The position numbers were made by a program, and so were the translations under genes. Under the pieces are notes generated by a model. It was not told the DNA's origin. It searched no databases and was given only the letters and a program-made list of their open reading frames with translations. Shown here in pieces: positions 1-10,475 of a DNA stretch of 64,000 nucleotides; position 1 is the stretch's first letter; each line of letters begins with the position of its first letter. Origin of the DNA: Arcuatula senhousia (Eukaryota; Mollusca; Bivalvia; Mytilida; Mytilidae); NCBI GenBank assembly GCA_963971305.1, contig OZ020304.1, positions 19,016,103-19,080,102 on the forward strand, written 5' to 3'.

Positions 1-128
1 TAAAACATTTATAATTGCTAAATATGAAATATCTAAATACATTTGTCTAGTTTCTTCTTCAGTATATTATAAGATCTGAAATATCTAAATTACAGGTATA
101 AAATAAGTTTAGCTTCTTCTCATTATAA

Positions 129-196
129 TTTCATGAAATTACTGAAAAAAACAGATGGAAAATTACACTACTTTACTGAATCCATTTTGAACATCT
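129..196 (+). repeat. Left terminal inverted repeat (68 bp)
   Basis: This sequence is the reverse complement of 1964-2030, with a single one-base length difference in an A run. The near-identity of the pair contrasts with the heavily decayed gene between them. Confidence 0.85.
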
Positions 197-540
197 TTTC
201 ATTATCAAAATTTAGTTTAACAGAGTTTTATACCTAATGCAGTGTGGGTGATTATATGAGTGTTAATCTGTGAACTTTTCACTTAATATAAGATATTGAG
301 CTGAGCAGTTGGTTTGATCTTAGTTGGTGTTTATTGAATTTAAAAGTCAGAAATGGAAGGAAAATTTAAAAACAAACTCAACCAGTAATATGTGAAAAAG
401 AAGAAGTACATTCTCACAAGGAGTGATTATTTTGACATTATCGACAAATGAAAGGTGCCTCTACCAACAAGCAGACGAAATCCAGGAATGAATACTTCTA
501 TCTTCAAAAGTAAGTTTTTAAAAATTATTATACCACAAAC

Positions 541-766
541 CATCAAACTTGGTATATGGATGCATCAGGGGTGGTACATGAGCATCCAGGTGGAATTAGG
601 TCACTATGACCTACATTTTCCGCTTGAGCGACTTACATTCAAGTTAACGTCCGACTTCATATCTCAGCAACTATATATGGTAGGATCATCAAACTTGGTA
701 CATGTATATGGATGCATCAGGGGTGGTAGGTCAGCATCCTGGTGGAATTAGGTCAAACTGACCTAC
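541..766 (+). repeat. Two-copy direct repeat, period about 146 bp
   Basis: Copies at about 541-620 and 687-766 share the block starting CATCAAACTTGGT, then ATGGATGCATCAGGGGTGGT and GGTGGAATTAGGTCA. It is noncoding and lies inside the TIR-bounded element. Confidence 0.75.
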
Positions 767-940
767 ATTTTAACATGTCATGTAAGGAATACAGTTACAT
801 CTTTCATGTTTCTTCTTGTTTAGAGTAGCAGGGACCATAGATAGACAAGGTCCCTGAGAGTAGTTTAAAATGGTGCAACTCATGATTGTTTATTGTAGGT
901 ATGAAATTATGTTATGTGGTGATACAGAGAAGCTGATTAA

Positions 941-993
941 GAAACGAAGTATACTTCGTTTCTCAAGATCTTGAAATCTTGAGAAACGAAGTA
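941..993. repeat. Compound palindrome of GAAACGAAGTA
   Basis: The 11-mer GAAACGAAGTA is followed at once by its reverse complement, a perfect 22 bp palindrome at 941-962. A further arm at 976-993 pairs with TACTTCGTTTCTCAAGAT. The first half can therefore pair with either of two partners, giving alternative hairpins just upstream of the integrase relic. Confidence 0.8.
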
Positions 994-1021
994 TTCAATC
1001 AGAGCCCCCTTTGTTTTACAT

Positions 1022-1775
1022 TTGTCTTGAGGATACCTTCGAAGTCATCAAAAGAGCACACATTTGAACCGGTCATGGAGGTCGAGACAGGATGATCCGC
1101 GAACTCAGCCTGAAGTATGCTAATGTCACATCAAAACTGTTGAGTTATACAAAAGTCTTTGCTTAGAGTGCCAGAAAAAGAGAAAACGACCAATGACAAA
1201 AGGTGTTGTTGTTTTGACTGATTTGGACAGTATCAATGAAGAAACAGATGCAGTTCCTGCGGAAATCGCTGCGATCAAGGAGATTAGGGAACGCATCAGG
1301 CAGAGAAGGCATTCTGCAGCTGAAGGGCAAATGCAGCAAGCAGAACGGATGGTGAAAAGAGCTAGGGTTGATCTCAAGGCTGGAGAACCTGGCGACAATG
1401 TTGCCGTTCTGATTCCTCTGGTTGATCGAGGCCGTTGCGACCCGCGTAATATTCTGGGCGTCATTATTTACAGAGACTTGAGTACTGATCAGTACACTAT
1501 TGCTGTAAAATCTGGAATCCTAAATGGGAAGTACTCTAGAAACCAATTTGATCTGTGCCCACAAAGGCTTCTTAGTTCAGCTGATGTTAGTACAGCAACA
1601 AGGTATATCATTGAGACAAGCTGTAGCTAGTCAGTCATCGTCCAATGTACAAGGATTTCACAAGTGTAATTGTGCTGGCATGAGAAGATGCAAGACAAAT
1701 CGCTGCAAATGCTATAAAGCAAAACAACTGTACAATTCAAAGTGTCATTCTAGCTTGTCATGTGCCAAAAAATGA
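1022..1775 (+). pseudogene. KRBA2-like integrase-derived protein, catalytic core deleted
   Basis: Three reading frames together match the family annotated in molluscs as KRAB-A domain-containing protein 2-like. At about 1022-1130 is the zinc-binding segment, with a TGA inside the HI-x-TGHGGRDRM motif. At 1130-1215 is CLECQKKRKRPMTKGVVV, one frame away. The part from 1193 then jumps directly into a C-terminal region containing DNVAV.IPLVDRGR.DPRN and NQFDLCPQ. The roughly 200-residue DDE integrase core normally found between these two parts is missing. A further shift near 1600 leads to the Cys-rich tail CNCAGMRRCKTNRCKCYKAK, ending at 1775. One nonsense codon, two frameshifts and the internal deletion make it non-functional. 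The family identification is from memory of its motifs. Confidence 0.75.
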
Positions 1776-1963
1776 ACCCTGTGTCCTCTATAAAATTGTG
1801 CATCGAATACCCATTTGATATATTTTGTTTTCACATTAGTGTGAATTTGAAATTTATAAATATTATTGACATTTATATAGAAATGTTTGTATAGAATGAC
1901 ATTATTTATTAATATTCATTCAATTCTCCTCTGAAATGTGAAATTTGATGTATAAAATATATT

Positions 1964-2125
1964 AGATGTTCAAAATGGATTCAGTAAAGTAGTGTAATTT
2001 TCCATCTGTTTTTTCAGTAATTTCATGAAACGACTGGAAATTTTAGTGATTTCATGAAATCCCTGGTGCTTTTTGTGGTTTCATGAACTTACTGAAAATT
2101 TTAGTCATTTCATGAAATTACTGAT
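1964..2125 (-). repeat. Right terminal inverted repeat plus short TTTCATGAA repeats
   Basis: Positions 1964-2030 are the reverse complement of 129-196. Between 2031 and 2125 the motif TTTCATGAA followed by an ACTG or CCTG recurs several times, each time in a context resembling the outer end of the TIR. This could be an array of subterminal or tandem end repeats. Confidence 0.75.
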
Positions 2126-2154
2126 TACACTAATCCACTGTAACATATATATAG

Positions 2155-2156
<2 letters not shown>

Positions 2157-2188
<32 letters not shown>

Positions 2189-2190
2189 TT
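2157..2190. repeat. Poly-C then poly-T tract
   Basis: A run of C is followed directly by a T run of about 25 bases. It is a simple low-complexity sequence that may mark the tail of an element inserted nearby. Confidence 0.9.
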
Positions 2191-4734
2191 ACATGCATGC
2201 CTTAGATCATCATAATATCTAACCTTTTACCATTAAGTTTGTTTGATTTGGTTTCTGTATTTTTCCCTGTTTCATGTAATTGCATTACCTTTTGCCTCTT
2301 TAACTTTGCTTCTTGATTTGAGTACAAGGCTTGCCGGTCCAGACTGTCTCCTATTTTAACTCCAACAATTAGTGTAGCTGAAACTCAGAATGAAAAACAA
2401 AACCAGAAAACCAAAGCATGTAATATAACAAATATATCTTATTTTATACTGGCTCATACATGTACATGTATGCCAATATACATGTACCCGTATCTAGAAA
2501 TTTAGAATTTAAGTAAGGGACTGTTGCCTTATTTTATTTTTGCTTGGCTTGATAACTAAGTTTGATATAATTTGTACAAGTATGTGTATGTATTGATATA
2601 ACTTATTTTATTGACTTACTTGTTAATAAAATTAAAGACAACATGCATTATTTAAAAGCATCCGTACCCCTTCACAGAACAGACCGAGCACTCAATCACC
2701 AAGCCCTTAACTATCAGAGAAACAATCAGCATGTGAATAGTTGAAGAAAAGAGCATTGAGTAGTGATCCCTTCAGTACTGAGCCAACCAAAAGTTATGAG
2801 TTCACAGACAGTGTACTAAGTAACACTACACTTAACAGACATAAGATTAAATAACCATACATACCTTAATAACTAAGGACAATTTAAATAGGAATGAAAA
2901 ATGCCAATTGGATTATTATGAAAATGACAATTCAGATTTGACAATTCAGATTGTTACTGATGTGATCATTCCATTATTATAAACAATTGCACCTGCATTT
3001 GATTTCGACCAATGACATTCTTAATTGATAACAAATTATGCATTTTGACATGTAAATTTGCTTATACCAGTTGTGCCTGAGGCCTGTTAATATTTTATAT
3101 TATGTTGTGCAAGAGTGCATACCAACTTTGAATGAGTTGCCTGTTTTTATGGTTATGACTGATGGACATTAAAGGGTTTATTTATTTATTTTTTTTTTGA
3201 CTTACACGGCTTTATTACAATCCAGGAATTCATTCAAAACATTACCTGCTAAAATGTCCTTCTTTTGGTAGTTTGTCTGTGTGTGTGAGGTGACAAAATA
3301 AAACTTGGGTAGCTAGGCCTCCTGCCCCTGTCAACTGTTTGGACCAAGTAAGCTGTCATCTAGCTTGTGAACATGGACCTTACCTCTGTAACTGACATAA
3401 GCTCATACAAGGCTACAAGACTGATTTCCCATCAGTATAAAATACATAAATGCATTAATTATAGATATTTGATTTATTAATTTATTATTTTTTTTTAGCT
3501 GCGACCTAATAATAAAAGAAATGTAAAGTACAGTAAGCACAAAGCGTAAACATTCGTAGACAAAAGCTTTACTGCCTAACATCATAGCGTGATTATACAT
3601 GTACACATGTATGAACTACTAATGTAGCTCTTGTACATGTGCATGTCAGTCACCTAAAGTTCAGCAGGGTCACATAGGGTGTAATTTATATTCAAAATCA
3701 TATATGTTTCAATAAACGCAATTCCACTTTCCTCAATGATTATAATCTGTTATTGTGTTTAAAATGTGTGGGTATTAAACAATGTAATTGAAATAGTATA
3801 TTATCGGCGTGATTTTGTGATGTTTACCATTTCACAAACACCTGTAGCTTGAAATAAAGGTGAAATCGTTCCATCCATTTTTGAAATTATGTTAGAATGA
3901 AAGACTGATATCAATTTTATATAATTAAATACTTTCCTTCAGCATTTAGATCGATTCTCAATGTAGATTACAATAAATTTTCAGACAGGACGATGTGTTT
4001 GTGAAACTGAAATTCTAATAATAACCGGAACCTTTAATTGTTCTTTAATTGCTAACCACCGCAAATTCTATAATTTAACCTACAAAGCACAACAACAGCC
4101 TCTGCGATAAACGAATTTAAGTATCAGTACTTAAATTCTATTATTTACAAATTTATTGACAGGCTTGAAACTAAGTTTCGGTATTGAATTCGAGACATAT
4201 TTTAAATTATCTGTATGACACTGAGGTGGTTTTAATCTATATTGATGTTGTTATCGCCAATGTTTTTAGATACATTTACCCAAAAAATATTAGCTCTCAC
4301 ATATTTTCAGTTGGTCAGTTTCAATTATATTGTTTTCTTGGATAATAATATCTTTTTGGTTTGCACTTCCTTTGTTTGATAGAAAGGGTTTGATTGTGGA
4401 CCAGATTTGGCACCATCTACACATCTATCTATGAAGTTACAAGAGGGGGTGGGTAACTCCAAGTATTTTAGGGTACATGTGCGGCCCATAAATTTTATAC
4501 CCACGTACCCCATTCATATATTGGCCTGCTTAAAGAAGACATCCATTCATATATCTTTAATGTATTTGAAATTACACAGTTTATGCTTAAACTTGACATG
4601 TTTTATAGATAATCTATTAAAATCAAAGTTTGAATTGTAAAATTTATCGAATGCATGTACAGTTAGGGTTACAAGGATGCAAAATGTGGATGCTGGTCAT
4701 TCTTTTTTCTATTGATATATGACATTTGTGAAAT
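2191..4734. other. AT-rich DNA with no recognisable gene
   Basis: Only short open frames occur on either strand, none with a recognisable motif. I see scattered T-rich tracts and no clear inverted or direct repeat. Confidence 0.6.
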
Positions 4735-4923
4735 AAAGGTAATAACAAAACTATCGAACTTGAATGATCAATCTCATAGTCCAGAGAAAATGACAAAAAC
4801 GAATCAGTCATACCGGAGAACTGGTGGATCGCAATGGTCCTGACTTGGTACAGGCATTTCAAACGAAATGGTGGGTTAAACCAGGTTTTATGGCGCCAAA
4901 CCTCCCTCTTCCATTGCGATCTT
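4735..4923 (+). repeat. PLE pseudo-LTR, most complete copy
   Basis: It begins AAAGGTAATAAC and ends at the CCATTGCGATC arm. The first 134 bp recur at 8458-8591, and a related copy lies on the minus strand at 44801-44981. Another partial copy sits at 46955-47049. The last 95 bases form the predicted multi-hairpin motif described separately. Confidence 0.85.
4827..4921 (+). ncRNA. Predicted structured RNA motif (copy 1) in the PLE pseudo-LTR
   Basis: The ends GATCGCAATGG (4827-4837) and CCATTGCGATC (4911-4921) are perfectly complementary over 11 bp. Inside are CCTG/CAGG (4839-4842 with 4851-4854), CATTTC/GAAATG with a 4-base loop (4855-4860 with 4865-4870), and AGGTTT/AAACCT (4883-4888 with 4898-4903). 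This gives a closed multi-branch fold. Copy 2 at 5164-5258 carries a compensatory change in the second hairpin. It is an element-borne motif; whether it is transcribed or functional is unknown. Confidence 0.5.
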
Positions 4924-5163
4924 CAAGTCCATAATATGCTTAGGTACATAGAATAGTGTGACACTGCAAAATTTGCTTAACCCATAATATATAGTCACGT
5001 AAAATAGTGTGACACTGTAAATTTTCTTGGAATTAGGTTTTATAAGTCGAACATGATAGGACATGTAGGATTTGAAAATTATCATGAACAAAATATAGAA
5101 GCTTTTGTCTGGAACTGTGTTGTAATTTTTATTTGAGAGAAACACAAAACCAGAAGAATTAAA

Positions 5164-5313
5164 GATTGCAATGGTCCTGACTTGGTACAGGCACTTCCAA
5201 AGAAGTGGTGGGTTAAACCAGGTTTTATGGCGCCAAACCTCCCTCTTCCATTGCGATCTTAGGATCCGGTAATGTCCATAGAACACAACATAGTTGTGAG
5301 ACACAATAGGGAT
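5164..5313 (+). repeat. Second, partial pseudo-LTR copy with structured motif (copy 2)
   Basis: Positions 5164-5258 repeat 4827-4921. The hairpin CATTTC/GAAATG is replaced by CACTTC/GAAGTG, a paired T-A to C-G exchange. The closing stem keeps a G-U pair where copy 1 has G-C or A-U type pairing. The following ~50 bases (GTTGTGAGACACAATAGGGA and flanks) are shared with the minus-strand copy at 44750-44800, extending the family beyond the fold. Confidence 0.8.
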
Positions 5314-5394
5314 ATTGAGGTGATCATCTCAGTACAGCACACTAGTCAAACACTAATTAAAACAATTAACTATCATATCTTTTAACTCAATTTT

Positions 5395-8300
5395 GAACTT
5401 TTCTAGTAGTGGCTGATAACGAAGAAAGAATTTTTTTAGTGATCGTACTAGACGTATTTTCTTATAGCCCTGCTCCAAAAGTCGGTCACGATAAATCGGT
5501 GTCTGATCAAAAAATCTGTGAAATGTGTGCAAGCTCTGGCATATCGAATAAGTTGTGCAATATAAACACCGTATGCAGGAGAAGTAGGTATATTGCTCTG
5601 TAGATTAGGAAAATTAATAATTTGAAAATTAAAATCGTCTCGTTTATCGTAAATTTTTGTACTGAGATGACCACCTGGGTCAAATTCGAGGTGCAAACCC
5701 AAGAAAGACGTGAAGCAATTAGATTCGGTGGTCTCTTTAATCTCCAATTCCGGAGGATATATTGAAGGAATCCAACTCACCAAATGAAGTGTTATTGATA
5801 GAAAGGACATCGTCAATATATCTGAATGTAAGATTAAATGACCTTGCCTCTTTCATCTTCTTGTTCTTTACGAGTCCCTGAAGAAATTCAGTCTCGTAAG
5901 AGTATAAAAACAAATCGGCGAGGAGAGGAGCACAGTTTGTGCCCATTGGAATGCCGATTTGTTGTTGAAAAATCTCTCCTCCGAAGGTGACAAATATGTT
6001 GTCAATGAGGAAATCAAGCATACTGCAAACTTGTTCCAGTGTGTAACAAATCTAATCTTTGAAAGATGTTTTGGAAAAGAATGTAGAATTATAACCCAAA
6101 ACAACAAAATTCCTTGAGTTTGAAAAGGCTTTTTCGAGAAGTTTTTTCAGGCGACATTTTAGTTTTTCGTGTGGCAAGGTAGTGTATAAAGTTGAAAAAT
6201 CGAACGTTTTCAAAGAGTAAACCTCAGAAAACGATCTAGATTTAAAATGATCTAACAAATCTTTTGAGTTTTTCAAAATCCACATATGGTTAATTCCACT
6301 ACGATTATAAATAGTGTCGCAGTATGCTTGTTGACCTTCTTTGACAGCAGACAAGATTTTAGTTAAATGAACGGACAGCTCTGTAGTTGAACATGATGAA
6401 GATCCAGCTATATACCTTTCTTTGTACGGATTTTTGTGAAGTTTAGGTATCCAGTACAAATATGGAAACTCTTTATGTTCCTCTTTCATTGGAATATTGA
6501 AAGAGGACATAAAAGAGCTATGGTTGGCTATGATTTCATCTTTGTTAAATGTAGTCCGTGTGTATGTAGCACTAGCGGAAGTATTACCATCAATGCCTAG
6601 TTCTTTTATTAGACAATTGTAATAATGTGCTTTACATACAAAAACTATATTATTGGAAGCCTTGTCTGCTGGCGTGACAACATACCTGTCATGTAAGGAA
6701 GAGAGACAATTGAGAGCTTCACGATCTCTAAATACAGAAGAAGACCGAGGGTTCACACATTTGCGAAGTTTGTCTATTCGGCTTCGTACAAGAGATCGGA
6801 TAGTCCTTACCCAGTCCGACAGTGATTCAAGCTCTGGTTCTTGGTCCTTTTCCCTCTTTATCCAGGCTCTAGCATAGTCCTCCACAGCGTCCATTGTGAT
6901 CTTAAAGTTATGATTCCAATTTATACGTTGCGGTTCCCTGAATTTAGGTCCATGGGAAATCACATTACGTAATAAATCATTTTCAATTATCTTAAGATCA
7001 CCCGTGATGACATGACCAGTTGGACCATAGACAAAGGGAGAAGCATTGCAATCACATGTCAGAGGGAACTTTAGATATTCTTCAATGTTTAGGTCCTGCA
7101 ATGCTTTTTTGCGTTTGAAAATTTTACTACTTATGGTTTTAGTGTAGCGGTAGGAAACAATTGGTGTTGACTGATTTTTGAAATATTGCGAAATTTGAGA
7201 TGTAACTTCCTTACGATTTAAAATATTGCTAATGTTTATAGCATCTATCCCTTTGTTCTTAAATGGAATATGGAGAAATTTCCTATCCTCAGTAGTAAGA
7301 GGCTCACTTCTTACAGGCTTAAAAAGACGGAAAAGAGCAACGTCGCAAATAATGCTAGTAAGCCTGTAAGAAGGAGTAAATGGATCAGTACCTGCTTTTT
7401 CTAACCTTAAGATCACGTAGGTTTTTAAGTTTCGTGACTCGTAGTGAATAGAGAATGGTACGAACATGATGGACTCCCAATGGTTGTTGTAGACTTGTAA
7501 CCAGATCATCAAACGTGTCCGAAAGAGATCTGTTGTCAGTTTGACTGGCACCAGATCTTGGTTTGTATCGTTTGTGACCATGACTACGTTTGTGTCTACC
7601 ATTAGGGTCAAACAGTTTCATTACATTCACCTCACTACATTGAGGGCTAGAAAGATTTCCTACTCCTTTGATGTTATCATTACATCCATAAGGCATTGCA
7701 GTACCTAAAGTGTTTATCCAGTGAAGCTCTCGTTTTTTACGGTGAGGTGTACTAAGATTTGGACCGTTGGTGTCGTGGTAAATCTTTTCGATAAACCGGA
7801 CTTTCATGTTCAAACATTGGTCATGGTTAGGTTGATTAAAGTGGTTATACAAAACCCGATAATCAGAATTTTTGGTGTCATACCTATGACCATTCATGCG
7901 AGAACGCAATGAATTTTTGGTTTCACCGACATACAACAGTCCACATAAAGTACACTCAATTCCGTAAATGACATTTCCGGTAGAACAGTCCAGAGGGTCG
8001 TGAGAAAGGGTTTGGTAAACTTTACCGTTTAAGTTACTGGTAAATTCAGGAGAAATAATAAGCATATCACAGGTCTTGCAAGTTGATTTTTGCCGGTTTT
8101 AGATCTGCATGTCGAAATAGTAGGAATAGGGGATGATTTTAGAACGTCATTGAGTTTAATAGAACATGGTTTGATAATTTGAAATGAATCTGATGTTTTG
8201 AAATAATAGTTACCCTCTGGCTGAACAAAAGTCAAATTGGTGGTATCCTTAAGGATATTCATAGGAACAACAACTTCATTTGCTACCTTGTTCCTAGAGG

Positions 8301-8430
8301 TAGCAAAAGAGGACCTTTGTAATCCGGGAGACGTCCTAGCCGGCATCGAGTTCTGAATTTTGTAATTTTTCATGATTGCTAAAAAAGCTACCAAGTTGCA
8401 ATGCCCTCGGGGAATTTTCACTCCACCGGC
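5395..8430 (-). pseudogene. Naiad-type PLE polyprotein: GIY-YIG endonuclease then reverse transcriptase
   Basis: Reading leftwards, 8430-8090 encodes an N-terminal segment of unknown role. It is followed by a TCKTC pair of cysteines and NVIYGIECTLCGLLYVGETKN, the GIY-YIG nuclease signature, with His residues of the CCHH set downstream (to about 7620). The linker holds TCDC, the CxC motif of the permuted clade (near 7050). The RT shows motif A DFSTLYT (near 6190), then IGIPMGTNCAPLLADLF and FRYIDDVLS (near 5950 and 5830). The thumb is read in further frames to about 5395 (LLEQGYKKIRLVRSLKKFF). At least five frameshifts interrupt it: near 8095, 7400, 6055, 5770 and 5470. The protein would nick DNA and prime reverse transcription there. 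I saw no in-frame TGA suggesting a selenoprotein variant. Confidence 0.85.
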
Positions 8431-8457
8431 AGCGACATTGGCTAGGTTGTAGTAAAC

Positions 8458-8591
8458 AAAGGTAATAACAAAACTACCGAACTTGAATGATCAATCTCAT
8501 AGTCCAGAGAAAATGACAAAAACGAATCAGTCATACCGGAGAACTGGTGGATCGCAATGGTCCTGACTTGGTACAGGCATTTCAAACGAAA
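8458..8591 (+). repeat. PLE pseudo-LTR, truncated copy on the 5' side of the Naiad gene
   Basis: This matches 4735-4868 with very few differences and stops exactly after the second hairpin (AAACGAAA). The structured motif is therefore cut at its middle. Confidence 0.85.
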
Positions 8592-9348
8592 AAGTATACC
8601 TTATCATATGTGCAACATCTGAAATTTCCACCCTTTTCACATATCGAGCACCCCAAAAAGGAGACCCTTTTGGGTCGCACATATGTACCTATCTTTTATA
8701 ATGGAAGTTAACACCCCCCCGTGTATGAATTATATGTTTTGTGAGATTGGAGGATGGAGTGCATTGGTGCACATCCGTATATTATTTGTTAAGCCTTCGC
8801 CTTTTTTACTTGGAAGTCAATGACTTCCAAAGTATAGTAATGGTTTCGGAGAAATCCATCCGCGTTTTTTCCCCGAGACCGAAGTATAACCTATTCTATC
8901 GTGCATTCGCTCTCCGGTAGAAGTGTGTTTATTTTTTGGTCAACGAGCTTTCTTATCTATTTTAGTATTATCCCTTATTATTACACTTGGTTTGTTTATT
9001 TATTTCGTTTTAAATGATGACATAGTATTTGCTTTATTTTTCATAACCTTTTAAAAACTACATTTTGTGTATCACGTGACTTTAGTCATCTGTGCAATGG
9101 GGAAATATATTTTAGCGGGAATATACAAATTACAGAAATTAAAACCATTAATGCTTTATATAAAAGCTGAGATAATTAAACTAATGATTTTCTCAGATAA
9201 AATTTACCGAAAAATACAAGTCATGTAGTTATATCGATTTCATATCGTTGTAAGAAAGCGTGGTTCATACATAATTTGATTGTACACGTAGATTTCTTAT
9301 TGTTAAAGGAATATCTCATCCTGCCTTTTATAGCAATGTAGTTTATAA
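8592..9348. other. No gene seen
   Basis: Noncoding DNA. A short inverted pair, CATATGTGC near 8610 and GCACATATG near 8680, brackets ACCCCAAAAAGG...CCCTTTTGGGT, a small hairpin-rich unit. Confidence 0.5.
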
Positions 9349-10130
9349 AGCAAAAAATTCAGAAAACAACCTTATGGAAATTAAAAACTGGCTTAAAAAC
9401 CTTTTGAAAAAAGGATACGAAATCAATGTTTTAGTAAAATCTTTGCATTTGGTATGTTTTGGCAGAAATATTGATAGCTTGATAGTAACTTTAAAACGTT
9501 AAATTTTCACTTTGTATCCACTGCATTATTTATAAGCACCACAGCGATCAAGTATGTCGGTTCTGTATGGTGATACAACTCTTAATCATTCATTGTTTTG
9601 ACGTGGGGTGTCGGATTTAGAACTGATGTATTTGATTCTTTTACATCAATCGATAAATGTTTCTTAGCTAGTTGTCAGTAACTTCGAGTGTTCTCAAGAG
9701 AGTTCCTCCATGTCTTGTTGTTTTCGTACAGTATTTTGTCTTAGGTTCTCTCTTGTTGAATTGAACTTTTGTCGATTGAGTTTTACATTGTGTTTTATAT
9801 GTAGCTTTGTGCAAGCTTATCAATAGGGGAAGGTTGGATCCAAAAAACTAGTTTAACCCCGCCACATTTTATATGTGCCTGTCCTAAGCCAGGAAAATTT
9901 GCCAAAGCCTTTGTTTGTCCTTGTCATTCTATGTTAACTGTTTTATGTCAAGAATTGATTTAGGGATTGGTTTTGATACTTTTGTATTGTATTATAAGTC
10001 CTGGGCCTATGCAAGACGGTAAGCAGTGACCTATGGTCATGTTGAAGACTGCTTGCTGTTTTCCGTTGTGATTTTTTGAATTGCTGTTTGTTTATGTTTG
10101 TTGTGTCGCGTACACTTATTCCACATCTCA
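9349..10130 (-). repeat. ~780 bp repeat A, likely 3' pseudo-LTR/UTR of a canonical PLE
   Basis: This block recurs in the same orientation at 16830-17625 with only scattered differences and small indels. It lies just 3' of a minus-strand PLE RT, and the other copy lies on the RT's 5' side. On the minus strand it begins GAGATGTGGAATAAGTGTAC; a short piece of that edge also occurs at 22891-22925. It contains a diverged version of the multi-hairpin motif (9826-9892). Confidence 0.8.
9826..9892 (-). ncRNA. Predicted structured motif, second family
   Basis: On the minus strand this reads CCTGGCTTAGGACAGG, then CACAT-ATAAA-ATGTG, then GGGGTTAAAC and a GGATCC-containing arm ending AACCTTCCCC. The order matches the Naiad pseudo-LTR motif: CCTG...CAGG, a variable hairpin, GGTTAAAC, a T-rich stretch, a six-base palindrome, then AACC and CCC. 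The variable hairpin is paired in both families despite different sequence. The second copy is at 17298-17366. Confidence 0.45.
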
Positions 10131-10475
10131 ATATCGTATAAATAAAGATATATTTAAATTCAGTAATTGCCTTTTTCTGTCGTAAAAGTTATAAACCAAA
10201 TCACAAATCGCTTGCCTTCGTTCAAATGGGACTTCCAAGTACACGGTACCAACGGTACTTTGATTATATTATAGGTATTGATTATTCCGCTTCGTACATG
10301 TTTAATTGAGTTCATTGTGCATGTTTTAATAGTTGAATATAGGAATGGTTATGCATGAATCTCATGCATTTTTCAAAAAAAATATTCAATGTTTTCAATT
10401 AAAAACAATGAGATAGATTAATAGTGTGTTCGAAAATGCAAAATATATTTTGGCATTTAAAATTTTATTATTTTC

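Larger units (their letters stand above)
129..2030 (+). mobile_element. DNA transposon remnant with long TIRs carrying an integrase-derived gene
   Basis: Two inverted copies of a 67-68 bp sequence bound this segment: 129-196 on the left and 1964-2030 on the right. They match base for base except for one A in a homopolymer. Inside lies a decayed integrase-like gene on the plus strand (about 1022-1775), so the whole looks like an internally deleted cut-and-paste element. The outer 12 bp is TTTCATGAAATT and is itself nearly palindromic. More TTTCATGAA-type copies follow the right end (2031-2125), so the exact boundary and any target duplication cannot be fixed. Ginger- or IS3EU-like superfamilies are possible because their transposases resemble retroviral integrases; that assignment is inference. 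Confidence 0.7.
4735..8591 (-). mobile_element. Naiad-type Penelope-like retroelement flanked by direct pseudo-LTRs
   Basis: The minus strand encodes, in order, a GIY-YIG endonuclease, a linker with a CxC motif, and a PLE reverse transcriptase. This permuted order defines the published Naiad/Chlamys clade; canonical EN+ PLEs carry the endonuclease at the C terminus. The same ~134 bp sequence flanks the gene in the same orientation at 4735-4868 and 8458-8591. That fits pseudo-LTRs, which are typical of PLEs. A second partial copy lies at 5164-5313. The gene has several frameshifts, so this copy is dead. Confidence 0.8.

Noticed and set aside
4827..4921. tRNA gene
   Set aside because: The clover-like fold has an 11 bp closing stem, a 16 nt first hairpin and no recognisable D-loop, anticodon arm, or T-loop GTTCRA box in the right positions.
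4735..5313. Hammerhead ribozyme in the PLE pseudo-LTR
   Set aside because: I could not find the CTGANGA and GAAA core elements in either strand of the repeat. Naiad elements are also reported to lack it.
5395..8430. Selenoprotein version of a Naiad element
   Set aside because: Some clam Naiads use in-frame TGA for selenocysteine, but the interruptions here are frameshifts, and no TGA sits at an expected Cys position that I could identify.
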